Below, piece after piece: positions 8,289-16,073 of a DNA stretch of 64,000 bases. The DNA lies in NCBI GenBank assembly GCA_032068765.1, contig DAMBHY010000004.1:1-64000 (forward strand), written 5' to 3'. This DNA is from DAMBHY01 sp032068765 (GTDB lineage Bacteria > Bacteroidota > Bacteroidia > Bacteroidales > Dysgonomonadaceae). Every line of letters starts with the position of its first letter. Positions within the stretch are counted from its first letter, which is position 1. Under the pieces are notes generated by a model, which searched no databases, was not told the origin of the DNA, and saw nothing but the letters and a program-made list of their open reading frames with translations. A program made the position numbers and the translations under genes.

Positions 8289-8864
8289 TTATACTTTAAG
8301 GTGATTTTTCACCGCTTTTTCAATATCAATTGATATCTCTTCGATAGGTTTAACGCCTGTGATGTGGATAAGTTTGCCTTGTCTTTCATATTCGTGCATC
8401 ACGTGTTCTGACTGTTCGTGATAAACTTTCAAACGCTGTTCGATGCTTTCGCGGTTATCATCAGCACGATGCGAGACTTTACCTCGGTTGAGCAGGCGTT
8501 CGATCAATATTTCTTCTGGAACATCCAGACTGATAACAAGGTCAATTTGCTGGTTGAAGTCCTTCAAGATTTCATCCAAAGCATGCAATTGCGCAATGTT
8601 GCGGGGAAAACCGTCGAAGATGAGCCCTTGACCCTCTTTTTCTTCGATGGTATTCCGTAGTATTTTGATGACAAGATCATCCGGCGCCAAATTTCCCTTT
8701 GAAATAAGTGCATCGGCAATTTTGCCTAATTCCGTATTATTTCTTATTTCTTCACGCAGCATTTCACCGGTAGACACATGTTTTACTCCAAACTTTTCTT
8801 CCAGAATATCACTCTGTGTACCTTTTCCTGAACCCGGCGCTCCGAAAAACACTAAATTTATCAT
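8289..8864 (-). CDS. adk: Adenylate kinase
   Basis: Adk interconverts AMP + ATP and two ADP. The open frame extends to 8936, but the family start is the ATG at 8864 (MINLVFFGAPGSGKGTQ), giving 191 residues, and a promoter-like box at 8903-8910 falls inside the longer frame. The P-loop GAPGSGKGTQ spans residues 8-17; VSTGEMLREE, GFPRNIAQ and RADDNRESIEQRL follow. The LID region is short and has no zinc-binding cysteines, as usual in Bacteroidales. First gene of the adk-obgE-pgeF operon. Cytoplasmic. Confidence 0.96.
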   Translation of the reverse strand: MINLVFFGAPGSGKGTQSDILEEKFGVKHVSTGEMLREEIRNNTELGKIADALISKGNLAPDDLVIKILRNTIEEKEGQGLIFDGFPRNIAQLHALDEILKDFNQQIDLVISLDVPEEILIERLLNRGKVSHRADDNRESIEQRLKVYHEQSEHVMHEYERQGKLIHITGVKPIEEISIDIEKAVKNHLKV

Positions 8865-8902
8865 AACATTATAAAACAATATTTTTGATTGTAAAAACCT
8901 TA

Positions 8903-8937
8903 CAAAGATACGGTTTTTTCTCCTTTTTAGATACAAA
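8903..8937 (-). promoter_or_regulatory. Putative adk operon promoter
   Basis: On the minus strand a TATCTTTG -7 box (8903-8910) is preceded by TTTG at 8934-8937. The 23-base spacing is slightly longer than the usual 19-21. The -7 box ends 38 bases before the adk ATG. Confidence 0.6.
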
Positions 8938-9048
8938 TCTCTATTTACAAGTACATAAAAAATGATGTTTAATGTAATGAACTTAATGAAGATAATAGCG
9001 TTTTATAGAAAACAACAATTTGAACTCAAATAAATAAACTTCGGTGCT

Positions 9049-9441
9049 ATGGATAAGAATGAATTTAAAACAAAAGTAGACGATGTGTTGGATCAATTGA
9101 AGAAACGCATTGGTGAAATGGAAGAAAAAGCGGTAGATATTTCTGAAGACGCTAAAGAAGAATTTGCAAAACAATTGGACAATCTGAAAGATTTGCAAAA
9201 TCAACTTACATCTAAAATGGAAGAATTTGAAGCTGCAAACGCTCCTAGATGGGAGGTGATAAAAGAAAGTGCAATGAAATTCTTTGGCGACGTGAAAGCA
9301 TCATGGGTGGAAAACTTTTCGAACGTAAATGAAATGTTTCGCAAGAATAACATGAAAGCAAGTACAAAAGAAGAATATCCAGACGCGTTTGCTGACGAAA
9401 TTCCTGAAACGCCAAAAGGTGATATCCCTTATACAAACTGA
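9049..9441 (+). CDS. Small helical/coiled-coil protein, unknown function
   Basis: A 130-residue, strongly charged protein with no signal peptide or membrane segment. Residues 1-65 show heptad-like spacing (VDDVLDQLKKRIGEMEEKAVDI, then FAKQLDNLKDLQNQLTSKMEEF), consistent with a coiled coil. The tail is acidic and proline-containing. No catalytic motif is visible and I do not recognise a named family. The start follows an AT-rich leader with no obvious ribosome-binding site, which is common in this phylum. It has its own strong terminator downstream, so it is probably transcribed alone. Confidence 0.75.
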   Translation: MDKNEFKTKVDDVLDQLKKRIGEMEEKAVDISEDAKEEFAKQLDNLKDLQNQLTSKMEEFEAANAPRWEVIKESAMKFFGDVKASWVENFSNVNEMFRKNNMKASTKEEYPDAFADEIPETPKGDIPYTN

Positions 9442-9455
9442 TTGTATAAATATTG

Positions 9456-9497
9456 AAAAAAGTAAGCTCCTAATCTGTAATTAGGAGCTTACTTTTT
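9456..9497 (+). terminator. Strong intrinsic terminator
   Basis: AGTAAGCTCCTAAT pairs with ATTAGGAGCTTACT across a 5-base loop, flanked by A and T runs. It closes the 9049-9441 gene. Confidence 0.93.
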
Positions 9498-9559
9498 GTC
9501 TGTACTAATCGGAGTAAAAATAAAATTCCTGCCATAACTTAATATTAATCAGTGCAAAA

Positions 9560-9591
9560 TTTGTCGCATTGAAATGAAATAACTACTTTTG
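9560..9591 (+). promoter_or_regulatory. efp promoter (-33 TTTG, -7 TACTTTTG)
   Basis: TTTG at 9560-9563 and TACTTTTG at 9584-9591 are 20 bases apart, an exact fit to the Bacteroidota sigma-ABfr consensus TTTG-N19-21-TAnnTTTG. The box ends 29 bases before the efp start. Confidence 0.85.
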
Positions 9592-9620
9592 CGGTTAAAT
9601 TATAACAGGACGAAAATTTT

Positions 9621-10184
9621 ATGGCATCTACAGCTGATTTTAGAAATGGTATGTGTATTGACTTGGAAGGTCAATATTATTTTATCATCGAATTTTTGCA
9701 CGTTAAACCTGGAAAAGGCGCAGCTTTTGTTCGCACAAAACTGAAAAACGTTACTACAGGACGTGTTTTAGATAAAACATTCAACTCGGGAGTGAAAGTG
9801 GACGAAGTACGTATCGAACGTCGTCCGTTCCAATATCTATATCAGGATGATATGGGATACAACTTCATGAATACAGAAACTTACGAACAAATTCCTATCG
9901 CGGGAGAACAAATTGAAGGTGTGGAGTTCTTAAAAGAAGGTGATATCGTAGAAGTTCAGATTCATGCCGAAAGCGGCACAATCCTTACTGCCGAAATGCC
10001 TACTCACGTGATTCTTGAAGTGACATACACCGAACCGGGTTTGAAAGGCGACACTGCTACCAACACGCTGAAACCTGCAACTGTGGAAACAGGGGCTGAA
10101 GTCCGCGTCCCATTATTTATCGAAACAGGTGAGAAAATAAAAATAGATACACGCTCCGGTTCTTATGTAGAACGGGCAAAGTAA
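9621..10184 (+). CDS. efp: Translation elongation factor P
   Basis: EF-P (187 residues, three beta-barrel domains) relieves ribosome stalling at proline runs. The tip loop reads HVKPGKGAAF, with Lys32 at the position that is beta-lysylated or otherwise modified in some bacteria. The family signature near the end (IDTRSGSYVERAK) is intact. No epmA or earP gene lies in this window; a KamA-like radical-SAM gene is 34 kb away and any connection is speculative. Single-gene unit with a strong promoter and a terminator. Cytoplasmic. Confidence 0.97.
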   Translation: MASTADFRNGMCIDLEGQYYFIIEFLHVKPGKGAAFVRTKLKNVTTGRVLDKTFNSGVKVDEVRIERRPFQYLYQDDMGYNFMNTETYEQIPIAGEQIEGVEFLKEGDIVEVQIHAESGTILTAEMPTHVILEVTYTEPGLKGDTATNTLKPATVETGAEVRVPLFIETGEKIKIDTRSGSYVERAK

Positions 10185-10220
10185 TAATCTACTTCCATTG
10201 TGCTTGAACACACACACGGA

Positions 10221-10256
10221 AAAGGGCATCTTTCAAAGGAGGGATGTTCTTTTTTT
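10221..10256 (+). terminator. efp terminator
   Basis: AAGGGCATC pairs with GATGTTCTT using G-T wobbles and is followed by a seven-T run. Confidence 0.75.
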
Positions 10257-10281
10257 ATGTTATTTCCAATGAATAAATTAT

Positions 10282-10289
10282 TACCTTTG
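10282..10289 (+). promoter_or_regulatory. Putative promoter -7 box of TraB/GumN gene
   Basis: TACCTTTG matches TAnnTTTG and ends 41 bases before the start codon. No -33 TTTG was found. Confidence 0.5.
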
Positions 10290-10329
10290 TCAACATATTT
10301 AATACATAATATTTACAATATCAATTAGT

Positions 10330-11241
10330 ATGCTCATGAAAAAGAAAAACATTTATAGCGTTATTTTCATTGTCAGTCTGTTTGTCTTTGGCAACATTCA
10401 AGCGCAAGACAACAAAAGTATTCTGTGGAAAATTTCCGGTAACGGATTGAAACAATCATCCTATTTGTTCGGCACACATCACCTGGTTCCGGCCTCGTTT
10501 GCAGAAAGTGTAAAAGGATTACAGACAGCTTTGGCAAATTCTGAACAAATGGCAGGCGAACTGGATATGTCTAACATGCAGGAACTACAAATGAGGATAA
10601 TGCAAGCGGGACTGATGCCTTCAGATAAAACCTATCAAAAGCTTCTTTCGGCAGATGACTATGCATTGCTTGACAAAACCATTAAAGAACTGATGGGGAC
10701 GGGCATTGATAATTTTCAGAAGATGAATCCCGCGATGCTTTCGACTGTACTTACTGTTTTTATAACAAAAAAATATTATCCCGAATTTGGGGACGGTGGA
10801 AGTTTGGATGAAAACTTCCAAAAACAAATGCGAATGAAACAGAAACCTGTGCTGGGTTTAGAAACGGTGGATGATCAAATCAAAACACTATTCCAATCTT
10901 CCACTACTGAACGTCAAGCTGAGGTTTTGATGTGTATGGTAAAATATCAGGATAAAACAAAATCTCAACTGCAACAGTTGACTGAAGCGTATCAGTCTTA
11001 TGATTTGGATAAACTGTTCAAAATAACTACAGACAAGCATCCGGATGCTTCCTGCAATTCTACTAAAGAGGAAATGGACAATCTGCTTAAGATTCGCAAT
11101 AACAACTGGATGAAAAAAATTCCTTCAATTATTGCCGATAGACCCACTTTTATTGCTGTAGGTGCGTTGCATCTTGTTGGTGAAGATGGATTAATCACTT
11201 CCTTACGCAAATTAGGTTATACCGTTACTCCGGTTAAGTAA
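10330..11241 (+). CDS. TraB/GumN family protein, exported
   Basis: A 303-residue protein of the TraB/GumN family, which shares a fold with metal-dependent Tiki-type proteases; its bacterial function is not established. A signal peptide covers about residues 3-26 (KKKNIYSVIF..., cleavage near IQAQ). The first motif is SSYLFGTHH near residues 40-48, with the paired histidines expected of the family. GLETVDDQ lies mid-protein and the last conserved segment is FIAVGALHLVGEDG. The ATG at 10336 is an alternative start only two codons in. Periplasmic or envelope location inferred from the signal. Flanked by terminators. Confidence 0.9.
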   Translation: MLMKKKNIYSVIFIVSLFVFGNIQAQDNKSILWKISGNGLKQSSYLFGTHHLVPASFAESVKGLQTALANSEQMAGELDMSNMQELQMRIMQAGLMPSDKTYQKLLSADDYALLDKTIKELMGTGIDNFQKMNPAMLSTVLTVFITKKYYPEFGDGGSLDENFQKQMRMKQKPVLGLETVDDQIKTLFQSSTTERQAEVLMCMVKYQDKTKSQLQQLTEAYQSYDLDKLFKITTDKHPDASCNSTKEEMDNLLKIRNNNWMKKIPSIIADRPTFIAVGALHLVGEDGLITSLRKLGYTVTPVK

Positions 11242-11268
11242 AAAATTGGTCCACCAATTATAGAAGTA

Positions 11269-11306
11269 TAAAGAGCATCCTTCAATAGAAAGATGCTCTT
11301 TTTTTT
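11269..11306 (+). terminator. Terminator of TraB/GumN gene
   Basis: AAAGAGCATC and GATGCTCTTT form a perfect stem followed by a T run. Confidence 0.9.
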
Positions 11307-11421
11307 CTTTGCAAGAACCAACAGGCATTGCCTCTTTCAGCAGCAGGATGTACGATAAAAATATATCACCATACGTAGATCCTAAGATTTTTCTTTAGAA
11401 GAAAACACAAATTTGACCTAA

Positions 11422-11457
11422 TAAAAAGCCCTCCAATCAAAAGATTAGAAGGCTTTA
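11422..11457 (-). terminator. pckA terminator
   Basis: On the minus strand, AAAGCCTTCTAATC pairs imperfectly with GATTGGAGGGCTTT and is followed by a short T run. It lies 32 bases past the pckA stop. Confidence 0.75.
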
Positions 11458-11488
11458 AAATTATACTATAAATATCTCTGTCACATCC

Positions 11489-13081
11489 TTACAACTGAGG
11501 ACCAGAAGCCAATAACTCTTTGGCGTGGTCGTTATCGAGATATTGTTTGAAGTTTTCGATATACATTCCTGCTAGTTTTTTTGCTTTGTTTTCCCATTCA
11601 GCTTTATCGGCGTATGTGTCACGAGGGTCAAGAATTCCTTCGGAAACATTATTCAAAGCTTTTGGCGCTGTCAGGTTCATGATAGGAATCTGCACTTTTT
11701 CGGCATTTTCAATAGAACCATCGATAATCGCATCGATGATAGCGCGTGTATCTTTCAAAGAAATACGTTTGCCAGTTCCGTTCCATCCAGTATTCACCAG
11801 ATAAGCTTTCGCATCGTGCTTCTGCATCTTTTCAACCAGACGTTTAGCGTACACGGTTGGGTGCAGCGTCAGGAAGGCTTCGCCAAAAGCAGGGGAGAAT
11901 GAAGGAACTGGTTCGGTGATTCCGCGTTCGGTTCCTGCCAGTTTGGAAGTAAATCCACAAAGGAAGTGATATTGAGCCTGATTGTCATCCAGGATAGATA
12001 CTGGAGGAAGCACTCCGAAAGCGTCTGCAGACAAATAAATGATTTTGTTGGCATGTCCTGCACGAGACGGCAAAACAATCTTGTTTATAAAATATATAGG
12101 GTAAGACACACGGGTGTTTTCTGTGGTAGAACTATCGGCGAAGTCTATATTGCCCTGTTCGTCCACAGTCACGTTTTCCAACAATGAGTCACGGCGGATA
12201 GCGCGCCAGATGTCGGGTTCGTTTTCAGCACTCAGGTTGATAACCTTTGCGTAGCATCCACCTTCATAGTTGAATACACCGTTGTCGTCCCAACCATGTT
12301 CGTCGTCACCGATAAGGTAGCGTTTCGGGTCAGCAGAAAGTGTAGTTTTTCCAGTACCTGACAATCCGAAGAAAATGGCAACGTCGCCGGCTTCGCCTAC
12401 ATTGGCAGAGCAGTGCATAGATGCGATTCCTTTTAATGGAAGGTAGTAATTCATTAAAGAAAAAATACCTTTTTTCATTTCACCTCCATACCATGTGCCG
12501 CCGATTAGCTGCACTCTTTCTGTAAGATCGAAGAGAGTAAAGTTTTCGGAGTTCATTCCGAATTCCTGCCATTTGTCGTTGGTAGTTTTGGAGCCGTTCA
12601 AACATACGAAATCTGGTTCGCCATAGCTTTCCAATTCATAGTGTGAAGGACGAATGAACATATTAGTAACAAAATGTGCCTGCCATGCAACTTCCATCAC
12701 AAAGCGCACTTTCATGCGTGTATTTTTATTTGTGCCACAGAATGTATCTACTACATACAACTTTTTGGATTTGCTCAGTTGGTCTACTACGCGGGTTTTG
12801 CAATAATCAAAAGCTTCTTTGCTACAAGGTCTGTTAATCTTGCCATCCCACCAAAGGGTATCTTTTGTAACGTCGTCTTTCACGAAATATTTATCTTTGG
12901 GTGAACGTCCGGTGAATTTGCCTGTGTATACGGCTGTAGCCCCTGAGGTAGTAAGTTTTGCCTTCTCAAATCCTTCGTTCTCAGGATTCATTTCGTCCTG
13001 AAACAATACTTCGTAGGATGGATTGTGGACAATCTCAAAATTGCCTGTGATTCCGTACTTGCTTAAATCTAAAGATTTCAT
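11489..13081 (-). CDS. pckA: Phosphoenolpyruvate carboxykinase (ATP)
   Basis: ATP-dependent PEP carboxykinase interconverts oxaloacetate + ATP and PEP + CO2 + ADP; in fermentative Bacteroidales it often runs as CO2 fixation toward succinate. The preferred start is ATG 13081 (MKSLDLSKYGITGN), giving 530 residues; the open frame runs to 13138 but a good promoter lies just beyond. Motifs are TGRSPKDKYFV, WYGGEMKKGIFS, the kinase-1a loop GLSGTGKTTLSADP, the metal-binding segment IGDDEHGW and FTSKLAGTE. Transcribed alone. Cytoplasmic. Confidence 0.97.
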   Translation of the reverse strand: MKSLDLSKYGITGNFEIVHNPSYEVLFQDEMNPENEGFEKAKLTTSGATAVYTGKFTGRSPKDKYFVKDDVTKDTLWWDGKINRPCSKEAFDYCKTRVVDQLSKSKKLYVVDTFCGTNKNTRMKVRFVMEVAWQAHFVTNMFIRPSHYELESYGEPDFVCLNGSKTTNDKWQEFGMNSENFTLFDLTERVQLIGGTWYGGEMKKGIFSLMNYYLPLKGIASMHCSANVGEAGDVAIFFGLSGTGKTTLSADPKRYLIGDDEHGWDDNGVFNYEGGCYAKVINLSAENEPDIWRAIRRDSLLENVTVDEQGNIDFADSSTTENTRVSYPIYFINKIVLPSRAGHANKIIYLSADAFGVLPPVSILDDNQAQYHFLCGFTSKLAGTERGITEPVPSFSPAFGEAFLTLHPTVYAKRLVEKMQKHDAKAYLVNTGWNGTGKRISLKDTRAIIDAIIDGSIENAEKVQIPIMNLTAPKALNNVSEGILDPRDTYADKAEWENKAKKLAGMYIENFKQYLDNDHAKELLASGPQL

Positions 13082-13149
13082 AGTTGTATGTATTAATTTA
13101 ATAATTGATTCTTGAAAATACCTTTTTTCATGATTCAAATTGATATTTA

Positions 13150-13180
13150 CAAAAGTAGGTTTTTCGATAAATAATTCAAA
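13150..13180 (-). promoter_or_regulatory. pckA promoter (-33 TTTG, -7 TACTTTTG)
   Basis: On the minus strand TTTG (13177-13180) and TACTTTTG (13150-13157) are 19 bases apart, a full match to the Bacteroidota consensus. It leaves a leader of about 60 bases before ATG 13081. Confidence 0.85.
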
Positions 13181-13330
13181 ATTAAATTATTCCTAATATC
13201 TAAACAATAATATCTGACAAAAGATTATTTTTCCACAAATTTATCAGAAAAAATTGTTTTATAATAAACTTTTACGTAAGTTTAGGTCGTAGAAATTTAT
13301 AGTTATTAATTTACTAAAACGATAGGAACC

Positions 13331-13618
13331 ATGGCAAAAACTATTACATTTAATGAATTAAGAGCATTGAAAGACAGATTACCTGACGGAACAATGCACA
13401 GAATTGCTGAGGAATTAGGTTTGGAACTTGAAACTGTACGCAATTATTTTGGCGGTTATAATTTTGTAAGAGGTAAAAGCGTTGGCTTGCACATCGAACC
13501 AGGCCCGAATGGTGGAATTGTAGAAATGGATGATACTACGATTTTTGACAAAGCGTTGGAAATTTTAGGTATTGAAGAATATCCTGACTATAGAGAAGAA
13601 CCTGCAATGCAAGAATAA
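13331..13618 (+). CDS. Small conserved protein, possible helix-turn-helix
   Basis: A 95-residue acidic protein of a type I recall as conserved in Bacteroidales but without an assigned function. Residues 12-45 (LKDRLPDGTMHRIAEELGLELETVRNYF) read like a helix-turn-helix: a helix, the turn after ELGLE, and a second helix with a TVRNYF recognition-like end. The rest is a short beta-rich part and an acidic tail. AGGAACC just before the ATG is a plausible ribosome-binding site and supports this start. A DNA-binding role is inferred from pattern only. Own terminator downstream. Confidence 0.85.
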   Translation: MAKTITFNELRALKDRLPDGTMHRIAEELGLELETVRNYFGGYNFVRGKSVGLHIEPGPNGGIVEMDDTTIFDKALEILGIEEYPDYREEPAMQE

Positions 13619-13642
13619 TTATTTTGGTAGGAAACTTTTAAG

Positions 13643-13684
13643 AATCCAATATTGTTTACCCAATACACAATATTGGATTTTTTG
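13643..13684 (+). terminator. Terminator of the 95-residue protein gene
   Basis: AATCCAATATTGT and ACAATATTGGATT form a perfect 13-bp stem followed by six T. It sits between this gene and the universal stress gene. Confidence 0.9.
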
Positions 13685-13704
13685 TAACATAAAATTTAAA
13701 AGAT

Positions 13705-14850
13705 ATGGAATTACAACAAGAATATGAAGGAATGGTGAGAGTGGCTATCAACTCTTACCAGCGTGCCCTCTTCCTTAAGTCGGTATTAGAATCGGAAAAC
13801 ATTCCGGCAATGGTAACAAGCATTGACATCATTCAGCCTAACGCTGAAGGACACATGCAAGTATTAATCAACAAAGAAAATTTGGACAGAGCGCTTGAGG
13901 TACTGAGCAAGGTAGATTTGTCTTACAGCGATCTACCTAAAGATGATAATGAAGAAAACAAACAGGAAATCAACGAAATCCTAGTGCCTACAGACTTCTC
14001 ACCTCATTCTATGAAAGCCTGTGAGTTTGCTTTTCATCTTGCTAAAGATTTAGAATGCACAATCAAAATATTGAATTCTTTCTATGTTCCTTATTATCCG
14101 TCGGCTATGCCGTTCAGTAATCCTTATATGCTGAATGCTCCGGACGAGCAATTGTATAAAGAATTGCGCGATAAAGTGGATATTGAGGTTAACAACTTCC
14201 TAAAAGTATTGCAGCAAAACATTGATACCGGCGTAATTCCAGATATTCCATACAAATTTGTTTCATCTGAAGGCCTGCCAGAAGAAGAAATCGTGGAATA
14301 CTCAAGAAAATATAGACCTAAAGCTATTGTGATGGGCACACGCGGTAACAATGATCGTGACACAAACGTTGTTGGAAGTGTAACTGCCGAGGTGATGGAA
14401 AGCGCGAGAAGTTCGGTGTTTGCAATTCCAAGCGACGCTCCTTTAAAAGAATTGAAGGGAATGAAAACTTTAGGTTTCCTAACCAACTTTAAAGAAAACG
14501 AATTCAAGGCATTTGACATCCTTATGCGATTTATTGCTCCTTATGACATCAAAGTACATTTGATTCACATAAGTAAAAACGATGACAAATGGGATGAAAT
14601 GAAACTTGCTGGAGTTTCTGAATTTCTCAAAGAAAAATATCCGCTCGTAGAAACAGAATACAGTTTGCTTGATAGTTCTAATGCTAACTTCGAAGAAGTG
14701 GTAGACGAGTTTGTGAAAGAAAAAAATATTGATATCATTGCGATGTCTAAGACAAGAAGAAACTTGCTGGCTCGCGTATTTTACCCTGGATTATCCAGAA
14801 GAATACTGAAATATTCTTCCACTCCTATTCTGGTATTGCAAAGGTCTTAA
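13705..14850 (+). CDS. DUF2007 plus tandem universal stress protein fusion
   Basis: A 381-residue cytoplasmic protein with three parts. Residues about 8-70 (VRVAINSYQRALFLKSVLESENIPAMV...) resemble the DUF2007 putative signal-transducing domain. Residues about 92-233 are a first UspA domain starting ILVPTDFSPHSMKACEFAFHLA and ending in the nucleotide-loop segment VMGTRGNNDRDTNVVGSVTAEVM. Residues about 250-380 are a second, more divergent Usp domain ending SRRILKYSSTPILVLQR. The first domain keeps the G-2x-G-9x-G(S/T)-like loop expected for ATP binding; the second does not clearly keep it. Ligand and target are unknown. Monocistronic between terminators. Confidence 0.88.
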   Translation: MELQQEYEGMVRVAINSYQRALFLKSVLESENIPAMVTSIDIIQPNAEGHMQVLINKENLDRALEVLSKVDLSYSDLPKDDNEENKQEINEILVPTDFSPHSMKACEFAFHLAKDLECTIKILNSFYVPYYPSAMPFSNPYMLNAPDEQLYKELRDKVDIEVNNFLKVLQQNIDTGVIPDIPYKFVSSEGLPEEEIVEYSRKYRPKAIVMGTRGNNDRDTNVVGSVTAEVMESARSSVFAIPSDAPLKELKGMKTLGFLTNFKENEFKAFDILMRFIAPYDIKVHLIHISKNDDKWDEMKLAGVSEFLKEKYPLVETEYSLLDSSNANFEEVVDEFVKEKNIDIIAMSKTRRNLLARVFYPGLSRRILKYSSTPILVLQRS

Positions 14851-14866
14851 ATAACACAAAACATTA

Positions 14867-14906
14867 TAATAGAAAAGCTCGCTTTTATAAGCGAGCTTTT
14901 CTATTA
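14867..14906. terminator. Bidirectional terminator between USP and skp genes
   Basis: AATAGAAAAGCTCGCTT pairs perfectly with AAGCGAGCTTTTCTATT across a 3-base loop, between convergent genes. Confidence 0.93.
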
Positions 14907-14924
14907 TGTAGAACTTAGTTATAA

Positions 14925-15425
14925 TTACTTGATGCCCAATTTAGCCTTTACAAGAGGAGTAGCGTTTGTTGATTTATCGCTTTGATATACAATAGCACCT
15001 GCAGCTAAATCTAAAATGTAAGTAAATCCTTTTTCGTCGCCTACAGCTTTTATTGCGTCAGCAATTTTTTTGTGTACAGGAGCAATCAGTTTCTGTTGCA
15101 TTTCTTGTGCTTCTTTTTGGCTGTTTTGTACGAATAGTTGGTAACGTTCTTGGATTTGGGCCAATTGTTTTTGTTGGTCTTGTCTTACAGCATCAGAAGG
15201 ATTTGCTATTTTAGAAAATTCTTCCATTTTTTTGTTGTATTCAGTCTCCAACGCTTGAGCATTTTTTTGTACTTCTTCTTGTTTTGTAGCCATTTGGCTT
15301 TCGATACCTTTCAATTCAGGCATTAATGAGAAAATTTCCTGAGTGTTGATGTAAGCAATTTTTTCCTGAGCAAAAGCTGCTAAAGGAGCAATTGCGAAAA
15401 GTAAGATAATTAATTTTTTAAGCAT
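14925..15425 (-). CDS. OmpH/Skp-family periplasmic chaperone (copy 1)
   Basis: A 166-residue Skp/OmpH protein: a periplasmic holdase that escorts unfolded outer-membrane proteins to BamA. The signal peptide is MLKKLIILLFAIAPLAAFAQ. A long Lys/Gln/Glu-rich coiled-coil stretch (about residues 40-125) forms the tentacles, framed by small beta segments such as KIAYINTQEI and FTYILDLAAGAIVYQ. It is the last gene of the bamA block and the second of two skp paralogues in a row, with 51 bases between them and a possible promoter of its own. Confidence 0.93.
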   Translation of the reverse strand: MLKKLIILLFAIAPLAAFAQEKIAYINTQEIFSLMPELKGIESQMATKQEEVQKNAQALETEYNKKMEEFSKIANPSDAVRQDQQKQLAQIQERYQLFVQNSQKEAQEMQQKLIAPVHKKIADAIKAVGDEKGFTYILDLAAGAIVYQSDKSTNATPLVKAKLGIK

Positions 15426-15467
15426 AATATTTATTATAATGTTAATATTCTTGTTTGTATGAGATTA

Positions 15468-15498
15468 CAAATATAGTTAATATCCGAGTTTTGACAAT
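15468..15498 (-). promoter_or_regulatory. Putative internal promoter for skp copy 1
   Basis: On the minus strand TATATTTG (15468-15475) is preceded 19 bases upstream by ATTG (15495-15498). It overlaps the end of the upstream skp gene and could boost or decouple copy 1. Confidence 0.5.
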
Positions 15499-15986
15499 AC
15501 TGCATCGCTGATATCAATATCAGGAGTGGCAAATATTACAGAATTTGCAGATGCACGATCAATAACCATTTGTATATTGTACTGACCTGAAATTTCTTTT
15601 ACAGCATTGTAAATTGAATCTTGGATTGGTGTAATCAATGACTTACGACGTTTTGCAAGTTCTCCTTCAGGACCGAAATATTTGTTACGTAATTCCTGAA
15701 TCGCTTTTTCTTTCATTACAATCTCTTGCTCTCTTTTACCTTTTTCTGTAGCAGAAAGTTTTGATTGTTCAGCTTGATAATTTTTGTATAAGTTCTGAAC
15801 TTCGTTAGCTTTCACTTCAATGTCGTTTTGCCATTGTTTAGAAGTTGTTTCCAACTGTTTATTTAAATTTTCGTAAGCAGGAATTTTTTTAAGAACATAT
15901 TCCATATCTATCAATGCATACTTTTGCGCATAACCGCTAAAAGTGAAAGCACAGAAAACACCTATTAGTAATAGAAATTTTTTCAT
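15477..15986 (-). CDS. OmpH/Skp-family periplasmic chaperone (copy 2)
   Basis: A 169-residue Skp/OmpH paralogue with signal peptide MKKFLLLIGVFCAFTFSGYAQ. It begins its mature part with KYALIDMEYVLKKIPAYENL and has the same coiled-coil core and a closing NSVIFATPDIDISDAVLSKLGY. It directly follows bamA (87 bases). Paired skp genes after bamA are common in Bacteroidota; the two copies are diverged, so they may differ in clients. Confidence 0.93.
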   Translation of the reverse strand: MKKFLLLIGVFCAFTFSGYAQKYALIDMEYVLKKIPAYENLNKQLETTSKQWQNDIEVKANEVQNLYKNYQAEQSKLSATEKGKREQEIVMKEKAIQELRNKYFGPEGELAKRRKSLITPIQDSIYNAVKEISGQYNIQMVIDRASANSVIFATPDIDISDAVLSKLGY

Positions 15987-16073
15987 ATCGTTATTGTTTA
16001 ATAAATATTTATAGAAAGACTGAAATATTCGAAATACGTTTACTCTTATACGAATAATAAATGTTAATCAACT

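Noticed and set aside
8865..8936. N-terminal extension of adenylate kinase
   Set aside because: A promoter-like box falls inside it and the family start MINLVFFGAPGSGKGT is at 8864.
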